From JAHRAW01 sp965226545 (GTDB lineage Bacteria; Pseudomonadota; Gammaproteobacteria; Arenicellales; Poriferihabitantaceae): DNA of 64,000 nt. The stretch covers positions 806,001 to 870,000 of the forward strand of contig OZ245364.1 in the NCBI GenBank assembly GCA_965226545.1. The letters are read 5' to 3'. The position numbers and the translations under genes were made by a program. Under the pieces are notes generated by a model that ran no database searches, had not been told where the DNA came from, and saw only the letters and a list, made by a program, of their open reading frames with translations. Positions 33,401 to 41,428 of the stretch are shown here, piece after piece. Position 1 is the first letter of the stretch. Each line of letters opens with the position of its first letter.

Positions 33401-33586
33401 TTGCCGAGATGTACAGAAAGTAGCCCCTGGTCGGGTTACCCGTTTAATACAACAGCGTTAGTATCCGCACGAGTCCTGCTCGTGTGGTGCAAATAGGCGG
33501 GGATTTCACTCTGCTTTCTGTGATCTCGGCAACGGCCCGGCACTTCGGTGTCGGGGGGTTGCCAACTTCACAGGTGCGGTCTCGAC
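33401..33586 (+). ncRNA. structured leader RNA of the methyltransferase-HNH unit (copy 1)
   Basis: The ends pair: TTGCCGAGAT (33401) with ATCTCGGCAA (33523-33532), and ACAGAAAGTAG with CTGCTTTCTGT, separated by a small internal loop. Inside, CACGAG/CTCGTG forms a hairpin in a core containing GTCGGGTTACC and AAATAGGCGGG. After the long stem comes CCCGGCAC-TTCG-GTGTCGGG, then a ~32-nt segment identical in both copies up to the ATG. In copy 2 the arms have different sequence but pair equally well, so the fold, not the sequence, is conserved. Candidate guide, regulator or ligand-sensing leader; class unknown. Confidence 0.7.
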
Positions 33587-34819
33587 ATGGCGCAATCCGC
33601 CAACAAGTTATTCGTCGGCGACAATCTCGATGTAATGCGCGGGTTGAACTCGGGCAGCGTCGATTTAATTTATCTCGACCCGCCGTTTAATTCGAAGCGG
33701 ATTTACTCTGCGCCGATTGGCGTTGGTAAAGGCAAAAAGAAAAAGGAAGTGACCGCAAGTTTCCATGATATTTGGACTTGGAATGATGATGTCGATGAAC
33801 GGTTGCTTGCGTATGCGGACAAGCACGCCGATTTATTTTCGTATATCCAAATCACCGGCAAGATTCACGGTGCGGCAATGAAGGCGTATTTGACCTTTAT
33901 GGCGCAACGGGTTATCGAGATGCATCGCGTGTTGAAAGATTCAGGCAGTTTGTATCTGCATTGCGACCCGACCGCCAACGGCTATTTGCGCATACTGCTG
34001 GACTGTGTCTTTGGAAAAAATAATTGTCGCAATGAAATTATTTGGCATTACCAAACCGGCGGTGCGAGCAAGCGGCATTACTCGAAAAAACACGATGTGG
34101 TTTTCTTTTACAGCAAATCCGAAAACTACCATATTGATTTTTCCAATGTGCGAGTGCCGCGCACCGAAAAATCATTGGCGCGCGCACAAAACCCAAAAGG
34201 TGCGCGAATTGCGGCGGAAGACATCGACAAAATTCCAACTGACGTGTTTGTCGATATTCAAGCGTTAAATCCAATGGCAAAAGAACGCACCGGTTACCCC
34301 ACGCAAAAACCGCTTGCGTTGTTAAATCGAATCATCAAAGCGTCCAGCAACGAAGGCGATGTTGTAATGGACCCGTTTTGCGGTTGCGCAACCACCTGCG
34401 TCGCCGCGCAAAATCTGCATCGCAATTGGATTGGCATCGACATCAGCGACAAAGCGGTCGAGTTGGTTACCGAGCGGTTAAGTTACACCGATGATGTAAA
34501 ACATCTGTTCACCAATTTCGAAGCAAGCAACACTTTGCCAATGCGTTCCGATTTAAAAAAGTTCGATTGGAGCAAAGAAAAAGTGCGCAAACATTATTAC
34601 GGCGAACAAGAGGGCAACTGCAACGGTTGCGGCGACCATTTCCCGGCAGCGCATCATTTTCATGTCGACCACATTTACCCCGACTCAAAAGGCGGGCAAT
34701 GGCAACTGGATAATCTGCAGTTACTTTGCGGCAATTGCAATTCCATCAAGGGCGACCGTCCAATGGAATATCTCAACGCCGCATTAAAAGCGCGCAAGGC
34801 GAAGATACAAATGTATTGA
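33587..34819 (+). CDS. DNA adenine/cytosine-N4 methyltransferase fused to a C-terminal HNH nuclease domain (copy 1)
   Basis: The 410-residue protein has motif IV DLIYLDPPFNSKRIY (residues ~27-41) early and the SAM-binding motif MDPFCGCATTCVAAQ (~260-275) late, the order of beta-class amino-methyltransferases. Between them is the variable recognition region. Residues ~340-395 form a zinc HNH domain: NCNGCG, HFHVDHIYPDSKGG, LDNLQLLCGNCNSIKG, with His/Asn and two Cys pairs present. No separate restriction gene adjoins. The ATG at 33587 follows CACAGGTG. The frame is also open a short way upstream (GGCQLHRCGLD), conserved in both copies. It may methylate DNA and cleave, or nick, with the same polypeptide. 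Confidence 0.88.
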   Translation: MAQSANKLFVGDNLDVMRGLNSGSVDLIYLDPPFNSKRIYSAPIGVGKGKKKKEVTASFHDIWTWNDDVDERLLAYADKHADLFSYIQITGKIHGAAMKAYLTFMAQRVIEMHRVLKDSGSLYLHCDPTANGYLRILLDCVFGKNNCRNEIIWHYQTGGASKRHYSKKHDVVFFYSKSENYHIDFSNVRVPRTEKSLARAQNPKGARIAAEDIDKIPTDVFVDIQALNPMAKERTGYPTQKPLALLNRIIKASSNEGDVVMDPFCGCATTCVAAQNLHRNWIGIDISDKAVELVTERLSYTDDVKHLFTNFEASNTLPMRSDLKKFDWSKEKVRKHYYGEQEGNCNGCGDHFPAAHHFHVDHIYPDSKGGQWQLDNLQLLCGNCNSIKGDRPMEYLNAALKARKAKIQMY

Positions 34820-35007
34820 CTGATGGATTGACGGCGGCGGTGAAGAGTAGTGGGTGAAGTGGATGGCGTAAGCAACTGTTAAAAAGTGAAGTTAAAGTGG
34901 AATTTAAAGTGAAGTTAAAGTGGACGTTAAAGTAACTGTGTCGACACAACGATACTGCATTATCATCACTCGCCCATCCATTCACCATTCATTCGCAGCC
35001 CAAAACA

Positions 35008-36240
35008 ATGCATCGCAAAAACCCCACCGCCACCATCGCAATTCTCGCGGTCGTGTTCATCCCATTTATGTTGGCGTATCTCATCTCCGAGTTGTATCGC
35101 AACATCAATGGCGTGGTCGGCCCCATCATTCAGTTGGAGTTGGGATTGAGCATCGAGTATCTCGGGTTGATGACCAGTTTGTTTTTGGCGGCGATTGCCG
35201 GTGCGCAAATTTTTACCGGGCTATGGTTGGATCGTTACGGCCCGCGCAACACGGTCGCCGCATTGATGTTGGTCGGCGCACTTGGTGCGGTGTTGTTTTC
35301 GACCGCTTCGCATGTCGGATTGTTGCTTGGGCGATTGTTAATCGGAATCGGAATGGCCGGCTGTTGGACTGCAGCCTTTATGGTTAACAGTCGATGGTGG
35401 CCGGCCGAGCGATTGGTGTTGGCGAACGGCGCGATTATCGGTTTTGCCGGGTTGGGTGCGTTGTTTGCAACGTTGCCGACGCAATTATTATTGCAACACA
35501 TTTCATGGAATGCATTGTTTTTGTGGTTGGCGGGGTTCACCGTGGCGATTGCGATTTTGTTGATGGCGGTCACGCCAACGCATCCGGATGATTCGACCTC
35601 CGACCCAACTGCAACTTTGCGTCAACAATTGCGCGGATTTGTTGCGGTGTTGCGCAATCCAATTTTCATTCGCTTCGCGCCGATTTCCGCGCTCGGTCAA
35701 GGTGCGTGGATTGCCTATCAAGGTTTATGGGCCGGCATCTGGCTGCGCGAAGTCGATAAGTTGGCGGACATTCCAACGGCGGTGGTTTTATTGTTTCTGG
35801 CTTGCGCGGTGGTGGTTGGCAATTTGTTGTTGGGTGCGGTTGCCGATTTGTTGACGCGCATCGGCGTTGACATTGCGCGCACCACGACGCTGGTTTGTTT
35901 TGTTTTTATCGGCGTGCAAATCATCATCGTATTAAATTTCGGCGTTGCGCGGATTTTTTTATGGACGATGTTTGGCTTGTTGGTGGCGAGTTCATTGTTC
36001 GCGTATGCAATCATCGCGCGCGCGGTTGCATCCAATTTGGTCGGGCGCGCGATGAGTTTGTTAAATCTTTTGGCGACGCTTTGCGCCTTCCTTATGCAAT
36101 ACGGCGTCGGCGTTATTATCGAATTGTGGCAGCCGACTGCAACCGGTTTGCATCCGCCGATTGCGCATCAAGTTGCGTTTGGTATGGTGATTGTTTTGCA
36201 AGTGGCGGGGTTTTTATGGATGCGGTGGCGGCGGGGTTAA
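35008..36240 (+). CDS. major facilitator superfamily transporter
   Basis: The 410-residue, 12-TM protein has the MFS loop 2-3 signature GLWLDRYGPRNTVAALML after TM2 and IGIGMAGCWTAAFMV in TM4-5. It is an inner-membrane symporter or antiporter with unknown substrate. The central cytoplasmic loop carries HPDDSTSDPTATLRQQLRGF. The 190 bp before it contain AAGTTAAAGTGG-type direct repeats (34885-34930) and no strong promoter that I can fix. Confidence 0.85.
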   Translation: MHRKNPTATIAILAVVFIPFMLAYLISELYRNINGVVGPIIQLELGLSIEYLGLMTSLFLAAIAGAQIFTGLWLDRYGPRNTVAALMLVGALGAVLFSTASHVGLLLGRLLIGIGMAGCWTAAFMVNSRWWPAERLVLANGAIIGFAGLGALFATLPTQLLLQHISWNALFLWLAGFTVAIAILLMAVTPTHPDDSTSDPTATLRQQLRGFVAVLRNPIFIRFAPISALGQGAWIAYQGLWAGIWLREVDKLADIPTAVVLLFLACAVVVGNLLLGAVADLLTRIGVDIARTTTLVCFVFIGVQIIIVLNFGVARIFLWTMFGLLVASSLFAYAIIARAVASNLVGRAMSLLNLLATLCAFLMQYGVGVIIELWQPTATGLHPPIAHQVAFGMVIVLQVAGFLWMRWRRG

Positions 36241-36332
36241 TGGTTGTCATTAATGGTTACAATTAACTGTAACCCAATCATTAAAATCGACAGCGCAATC
36301 GATAATGCAATCGACAAAGCGGACAAAACATA

Positions 36333-36977
36333 ATGAGTTTCGAAATATTAACCTTGTACATCATCGCGATTTTCATCGTGATAATGATACCGGGGCCATT
36401 GTCGCTGTTTATGGTTTCCAATTCGGTGCAGTATGGAATTGTCAAATCCTATCCGGCATTTCTCGGCGGCACGGTTGCATCGTCATTGTATTTAATCATT
36501 TCCGCAACCGGCTCAGGAGCATTGTTAATTGCATCGGGCAAATTATTTTTCATTTTGAAAATCGCGGGGGCGTTGTATTTAATTTATCTTGGCGTTGCCG
36601 CCATCCAAAAGGCGCGCAAGACAAAGGCGCGGATGTCGACGACGCAACCCATCGTCGAAGTCGAGTTAACCGAAGTCGCCGACTTCCGCACCTTGTTCAC
36701 CAAAGCGTTTTTGCTCGGCGCCGGCAATCCAAAAGACATCATCTTTTTCATGGCGTTTTTGCCGCAATTTATTTCCGCCGACAATCATCTCGCGCGGCAA
36801 ATCATCATCATTGTCGCGGTTTGGATTGTGGTCGATTTAATTTGCAAAATTATTTACGGCTTGCTGGCAAAATTCATCAAGCCGTGGCTGACCACATCAA
36901 CGAGCATTGCGCGGTTTGAAAAATCCACCGGCGGGTTATACATCGTCGCCGGCGTTGCGGCGATAGCGGCGGTTTGA
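36333..36977 (+). CDS. LysE/RhtB-family amino-acid exporter
   Basis: The 214-residue, six-TM protein begins FEILTLYIIAIFIVIMIPGP with the PGP(L/N) motif of LysE-type exporters in TM1. SYPAFLGGTVASSLYL, ALYLIYLGVAAIQKAR and AFLLGAGNPKDIIFFMAFLP are further family hallmarks. It would export a neutral or basic amino acid or related metabolite. It precedes an AzlC/AzlD pair, making an amino-acid efflux block. Confidence 0.88.
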   Translation: MSFEILTLYIIAIFIVIMIPGPLSLFMVSNSVQYGIVKSYPAFLGGTVASSLYLIISATGSGALLIASGKLFFILKIAGALYLIYLGVAAIQKARKTKARMSTTQPIVEVELTEVADFRTLFTKAFLLGAGNPKDIIFFMAFLPQFISADNHLARQIIIIVAVWIVVDLICKIIYGLLAKFIKPWLTTSTSIARFEKSTGGLYIVAGVAAIAAV

Positions 36978-37077
36978 AGTTTGCGGCAAAGCCGTCGGCT
37001 CATCATGTTACTTCGTAACATTACTTGGATAAGTTACCGTGCAACGTTACTCCGGCAAATAACATTAAGTGTGCTTA

Positions 37078-37881
37078 ATGAAATTCATGAGATTAATGAA
37101 CAACCATAAGATATACACCGCCGCGGTAAAACTCACCCCGATACTGCTGGGGTATTTTCCCATCGGCGTTTCGTTTGCAATCATCGCCGCCGAATCCGGA
37201 TTGACCGCCGCCGAAATTATTGCGATGAGCATCTTTGTGGTGGCCGGGGCGTCGCAACTGGCGGCGTTGCCGGTTATCGAAGCCGGCGGCGGATTGTTTT
37301 ATGTGTTTGTGTTAACTTGGTTGATTAACATTCGCCATGCGGTGTTGTCGGCAAGTTTGGCGCCGGCATTGCATTCATTTTCCAACCGCGAGTTGGCGGT
37401 GTTTTGTTATGGATTGACTGATGAAGCGTTTACGATTCATGCATTGGATATCGAGCGCAAACAATTTAACAAGCAGACGGCGATTGCAATTAATCTCGGC
37501 GTGCATTTAATTTGGGTGGCGGCGACCGCGGTCGGTTGTTATGTCGGGTTTATTCTTATCGAAACAATGGAATTCATTCGATTGGAATTTGCCTTGCCGG
37601 CGTTGTTTGTCGGCATCATTGCGCTGTTTATAAAACACAAAATCGCGCCGCCGCCGACATCGAGTGAAACACAAGCGATGCAAAAACAATCGATTAACCT
37701 TAAAGCGCTTATCGAATATGTGGGCATAGTTTTGTTGACCGTGACCATTACCTTGTTGTTGTGGTTTGGCGGATGGACTTCATTGGCGTTTGTGCTGCCT
37801 GCGATTGGTGCGGCGGTGGTGATGTTCGCGTTTAATCAAATGAAAACCAAACGCGCATTATCCAAACGTACTTTAAGTTAA
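37078..37881 (+). CDS. azlC: branched-chain amino-acid exporter large subunit (AzlC family)
   Basis: The 267-residue protein has ILLGYFPIGVSFAIIAAESG, VVAGASQLAALPVIEAGG and WLINIRHAVLSASLAP, then FCYGLTDEAFTIHAL, the standard AzlC order. Several in-frame ATGs (37078, 37087, 37096) precede the family-like N-terminus, so the exact start is uncertain. Works with the small AzlD subunit encoded 19 bp downstream. Confidence 0.88.
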   Translation: MKFMRLMNNHKIYTAAVKLTPILLGYFPIGVSFAIIAAESGLTAAEIIAMSIFVVAGASQLAALPVIEAGGGLFYVFVLTWLINIRHAVLSASLAPALHSFSNRELAVFCYGLTDEAFTIHALDIERKQFNKQTAIAINLGVHLIWVAATAVGCYVGFILIETMEFIRLEFALPALFVGIIALFIKHKIAPPPTSSETQAMQKQSINLKALIEYVGIVLLTVTITLLLWFGGWTSLAFVLPAIGAAVVMFAFNQMKTKRALSKRTLS

Positions 37882-37900
37882 ATGAAATGAGACGTTACTA

Positions 37901-38197
37901 ATGAGCATGCAATTATTTTGGGTAATTGTATTAATGACCGCGGCGACGTTTCCGTTTCGGTTTTTGCCGGCGTTGTTGTTAAAACAAATCCGCATTCCTG
38001 CGGCGGTGGATTATGCAATGCAGATGATGCCGTTTTGCATAATGGTGTCGATGGTCACGGTCGCCGTGGTCGCCGCTGAAACGATGATGCTGCAAAAAAT
38101 CGCGGCGTTGATTCCAGTGTTGGTGGTGAGTTATGTCACCTCGAATGTCGGGCTTGGGGTTGTGACCGGCGTGGTGATTTATTCGGTTTTGTTTTAA
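37901..38197 (+). CDS. azlD: branched-chain amino-acid exporter small subunit (AzlD family)
   Basis: The 98-residue protein with about four TMs shows TFPFRFLPALLLKQIRIP and VDYAMQMMPFCIMVSMVT, as in AzlD. It pairs with AzlC to export branched-chain amino acids through the inner membrane. Confidence 0.85.
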   Translation: MSMQLFWVIVLMTAATFPFRFLPALLLKQIRIPAAVDYAMQMMPFCIMVSMVTVAVVAAETMMLQKIAALIPVLVVSYVTSNVGLGVVTGVVIYSVLF

Positions 38198-38273
38198 GCC
38201 GTCACCCTTTACAATCGCGCCATGCTAATCGCACTTCATTACTCGCACTTCATTCAAACGCCGTCAAGTTAAC

Positions 38274-38456
38274 ATGTATCGCATCAAACTGAAACGCACT
38301 CGAGGCACTGCGCGCGCCGCGACCGTGAAAAAACGCTTGTTGCTTTTATTGTTGCTTGCACTCGGCGGCGCGTGGTTGGCGCATGCCGCGCAACACGGCG
38401 GGGCGGCGTACTCGGTTAGTTTAAACAGCCCGACTGCGTTTCCGGTCGATATTTAA
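38274..38456 (+). CDS. 60-residue protein with one TM or signal-anchor
   Basis: A basic N-terminus (MYRIKLKRTRGTARAATVKK) is followed by LLLLLLLALGGAWLAHAA and a short Ala/Ser tail, giving a signal-peptide-like or small type-II membrane protein. It lies directly before the TolQ-like gene. The gene is short and without relatives that I can name, so the call is tentative. Confidence 0.4.
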   Translation: MYRIKLKRTRGTARAATVKKRLLLLLLLALGGAWLAHAAQHGGAAYSVSLNSPTAFPVDI

Positions 38457-38563
38457 TTTGACTTGTTCGCCGTCAACGATAATTGTCCAATCCACTGTTA
38501 ACAGTGACTGTCAAATAACAGTAACCGTCAATCCAACCCATCCGCATTAACCCATCCACCTCG

Positions 38564-39340
38564 ATGAAACTTCCACTATCCATTAAAGATTCACTTGCGT
38601 TGTTAATCAGCGCAACCGGCGTGCATCTGTTGTATGTATTGGTGGTGCGTCCGAATGCGGCGTTGGCGGTGTTTGCGGCGGAGCAGAGCGGGCGGGCGGT
38701 GCCGCGCACTTTTTTTGTCATCATCAAAGATTATGAGCAGGAGATTTGTTTTATTTTGTTTTTGTGGGGGATGTATTTAATTTTGCAAAAATGTTTGGCG
38801 TTGACCAAAGATCGATATTTGTTTAAAACAAAATTGATTGATGAACCCGCCGCGCGCGCCGACACCACGCTCGAGATGCGCGCAGCCCTGCGCGAATTCG
38901 AACAAATCGAAGACGACGACACGCGCAACTCGCCGTTGATAAAAACCTTAAGCAGCGCGGCGCGTCGCTACATCGCCACGCGCGACATCCAAAACACTTC
39001 GGATGCAATCGTCACCGGCGTCGATGCATTGGCCGCGCGGCTCGAGGCTGAGAACTCGATGATTCGCTATCTTATTTGGGTGATACCGTCGATTGGGTTT
39101 ATCGGCACGGTGCGCGGCATCGGCGCCGCGCTTTCACAAGCCGATGCCGCCTTGGCCGGCGACATCTCCGGCATGACCGACAGCCTCGGCGTGGCATTTA
39201 ACTCGACCTTGGTGGCGTTGATTATCAGCATCGTGTTGATGTTTTTTCTGCATGAACTGCAGCGACTGCAGGATAAATTGGTGACCGACACTCAAGCCTA
39301 TTGCGAGGAATTTTTGTTGCATCGCATCGAGAAAAATTAA
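38564..39340 (+). CDS. MotA/TolQ/ExbB-type proton-channel protein
   Basis: The 258-residue protein has TMs near residues 10-28 and 55-72 and a third/fourth pair at ~165-185 and 205-225. LIWVIPSIGFIGTVRGIGAA and GVAFNSTLVALIISIVLMFF are the TolQ/MotA family signatures lining the ion path. Its stop overlaps the ATG of the following vWA gene (TAATG). ExbB-type proteins normally pair with a single-TM ExbD/MotB partner. Here both downstream proteins have the right topology for that role. Confidence 0.85.
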   Translation: MKLPLSIKDSLALLISATGVHLLYVLVVRPNAALAVFAAEQSGRAVPRTFFVIIKDYEQEICFILFLWGMYLILQKCLALTKDRYLFKTKLIDEPAARADTTLEMRAALREFEQIEDDDTRNSPLIKTLSSAARRYIATRDIQNTSDAIVTGVDALAARLEAENSMIRYLIWVIPSIGFIGTVRGIGAALSQADAALAGDISGMTDSLGVAFNSTLVALIISIVLMFFLHELQRLQDKLVTDTQAYCEEFLLHRIEKN

Positions 39341-40389
39341 TGTCGCGCCCGCCTCGCGCCGCCTTCGGGTTTAACCTTGCGTTTTTGGACATTATGGCCT
39401 GCGGCTTGGGCGCGGTTACGTTGATATTTATGCTGGTCAAACAACACACCGCACAAAGCGAAGAAGCCGAATCGTTGCAGAGTCAATTGGAAAGCAACCA
39501 AACCGACATTGCGCAATTGCGCGCGCAACAGCAATCCGCACAACAAGCCATCGATGCGTTATCCGCACAACTGCAACAACAAACCGAACGCGCCGCCGAC
39601 CAACAACGTCGCGCGGCGTATATTGTCGATGCATTGATTGACGCCGCCAAACAAACCGCGGCGTTGGAAAAACAAATCGCGCCGCAACAATCGTCGTCGC
39701 AAGCATCACAATCAAATAAATCCAAACCGCAACAGGATCATTTAATCGGTTTGCGCGTGCAAGGCAAACGGATTTTAATTTTGTTGGACACCAGCGCATC
39801 GATGGCCGATGAACGATTGGTCGACATCATTAAAATTAAGGCGTCGACCGTCGCCGCCAAAAAAGCCGCGCCGAAATGGCGGCGCACCTTGGCGGTGGTC
39901 GAATGGTTGTTGACGCGCGTGCCGGAGGATGGCGAATATCTCATCGTGCAATACAACGACCGCGCCGAATTTTTATTGGATAAACGATGGCGCAATGTCG
40001 GCGAAGACGCCGCGCGCATCGATGTCGCGCATGCATTGAGTCAACTCTATCCGCAACGCGCCACCAATCTGCACGCCGCACTTTCGTTTGTGCAGCATCA
40101 TCAACTCGAGCCAAGCGACATCTATCTCATCACCGACAGCCTGCCGACGCAGGGCGAGTTGCCGGTGTTGCGGCGCGTTAAAGCATGCGGTGCGGTGCGC
40201 AAAAGCGCGGTGTCCGGCGCGTGTCGGTTGGCGTTGTTCGAATCCGCAGTCACTTCGCATCGCGCGCGCGCCACGGTCAACACCATACTGCTGCCGGTCG
40301 AAGGCGACCCGCAAGCCGCGTTTGCTTATTGGCGTTGGGCGGCATCGACCGGCGGGGTGATGATTAGCCCGGCGCCGTCTTGGCCATGA
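39340..40389 (+). CDS. membrane-anchored coiled-coil vWA protein (MotB/TolR-position protein 1)
   Basis: The 349-residue protein starts with a single TM (FLDIMACGLGAVTLIFMLVK, ~13-32). A Gln/Ala-rich coiled coil to ~125 follows, then a von Willebrand A domain whose MIDAS begins LILLDTSASMADERL and continues with IYLITDSLPTQ. The topology matches MotB/ExbD/TolR (one TM then a periplasmic domain), but the periplasmic part is vWA. It overlaps both neighbours (TAATG upstream, ATGA downstream). Confidence 0.8.
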   Translation: MSRPPRAAFGFNLAFLDIMACGLGAVTLIFMLVKQHTAQSEEAESLQSQLESNQTDIAQLRAQQQSAQQAIDALSAQLQQQTERAADQQRRAAYIVDALIDAAKQTAALEKQIAPQQSSSQASQSNKSKPQQDHLIGLRVQGKRILILLDTSASMADERLVDIIKIKASTVAAKKAAPKWRRTLAVVEWLLTRVPEDGEYLIVQYNDRAEFLLDKRWRNVGEDAARIDVAHALSQLYPQRATNLHAALSFVQHHQLEPSDIYLITDSLPTQGELPVLRRVKACGAVRKSAVSGACRLALFESAVTSHRARATVNTILLPVEGDPQAAFAYWRWAASTGGVMISPAPSWP

Positions 40390-41324
40390 AACGCACCGGC
40401 ATCAAGCGCGAACGCAACGCGCAACTGTTTGGCATGTCGTTTCTCGATGTGATTTGTTGCGGCTTTGGCGCGATGGTGTTGTTGGTGTTGTTGTCCAAAA
40501 CCGACATTGCCGCATCGAGTGCACAAGATTCATCAAAGCAGTTAAGCGAACTGGTGCGCGCCGTGCTCGAAGCCGAACAAACCGTCGATGAATTAACCGA
40601 CATCGATGCAACCTTGCGCGCGCGCCAACAACAACTGCGCGAAGAGTTGCAAGACACCGCGCCGCCGGACATCGACTTGGATGAATCGGCGCGTCGATTG
40701 GTGCAGGCGCGTCAACGATTGGCGGCGTTGCAACGCGCCGCGCGAACGACTCAAACCGCCTCGAGCGACGATGCAGTTAAGGTCGGCGGCATTCCGGTCG
40801 ACAGCAACCATGTCGTGTTTATCATCGACACCTCGGGCAGCATGGCGCGGATTTGGTCGAAGGTCATCGCCGAGTTGGAAAACATTCTCGACATTCATCC
40901 GCGCGTCACCGGCTTTCAGGTGATGAGCGACAACGGCGATTATTTAATCGACGCCTATGCAAGACGCTGGATTCCCGACACCGCCGGACGCCGCGCGGCT
41001 GCACTTGAGTTAATGCGCAATTGGCGCGGCGTATCCAACAGCAGCCCGGCCGAAGGGTTGGAACTCGCGTTGCGCACCTATGCCAAGCGCACCGACAAAT
41101 TGGCGGTGTATGTGTTCGGCGATGATTACGCCGGCAATTCCTACGCCGATGTGTTGACGCGCATCGCCAAATACAATCGCGACGCCGCCGGTCAACCGTT
41201 GGCGCGCATTCACGGCATCGGCTTCGGCATCGATGTCGATGCGGCCGAACGCTTTGCAACCTTAATGCGCGAAGTCGCGCGCCAAAACCGCGGCGCGTTT
41301 ATCGGCGAACCGCTTGCGCCTTAA
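40386..41324 (+). CDS. membrane-anchored coiled-coil vWA protein (MotB/TolR-position protein 2)
   Basis: The 312-residue protein has TM FLDVICCGFGAMVLLVLLSK at ~19-38, a helical region to ~125, then a vWA domain with MIDAS VVFIIDTSGSMARIWSK and later YVFGDDYAG. It is a diverged paralogue of the preceding protein and shares the FLD(I/V)..CG.GA motif in the TM. In MotB/TolR the corresponding TM carries a proton-binding Asp; here the Asp lies at the N-terminal edge of the TM (FLD). Last gene of the coupled trio. Confidence 0.8.
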   Translation: MKRTGIKRERNAQLFGMSFLDVICCGFGAMVLLVLLSKTDIAASSAQDSSKQLSELVRAVLEAEQTVDELTDIDATLRARQQQLREELQDTAPPDIDLDESARRLVQARQRLAALQRAARTTQTASSDDAVKVGGIPVDSNHVVFIIDTSGSMARIWSKVIAELENILDIHPRVTGFQVMSDNGDYLIDAYARRWIPDTAGRRAAALELMRNWRGVSNSSPAEGLELALRTYAKRTDKLAVYVFGDDYAGNSYADVLTRIAKYNRDAAGQPLARIHGIGFGIDVDAAERFATLMREVARQNRGAFIGEPLAP

Positions 41325-41428
41325 TGGCTGTTGCCGATGGAAGCGTTTGCGATTAAACTGCGCGCGCGAATTGCGCGGCAAACACTAACTCACTACCCCA
41401 TTAACTTTTTATTAATCCCCCCAATCCA

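Noticed and set aside
33401..33586. Leader of the methyltransferase-HNH unit as a group I or group II intron
   Set aside because: No domain V-like hairpin or intron core could be found, and the protein downstream is a methyltransferase-HNH rather than a maturase or reverse transcriptase.
33401..33586. Leader as an IscB-type (HEARO/omega) RNA
   Set aside because: The encoded protein lacks RuvC and bridge-helix features of IscB; HNH here belongs to a methyltransferase fusion. The possibility of a distant functional parallel is kept as a hypothesis only.
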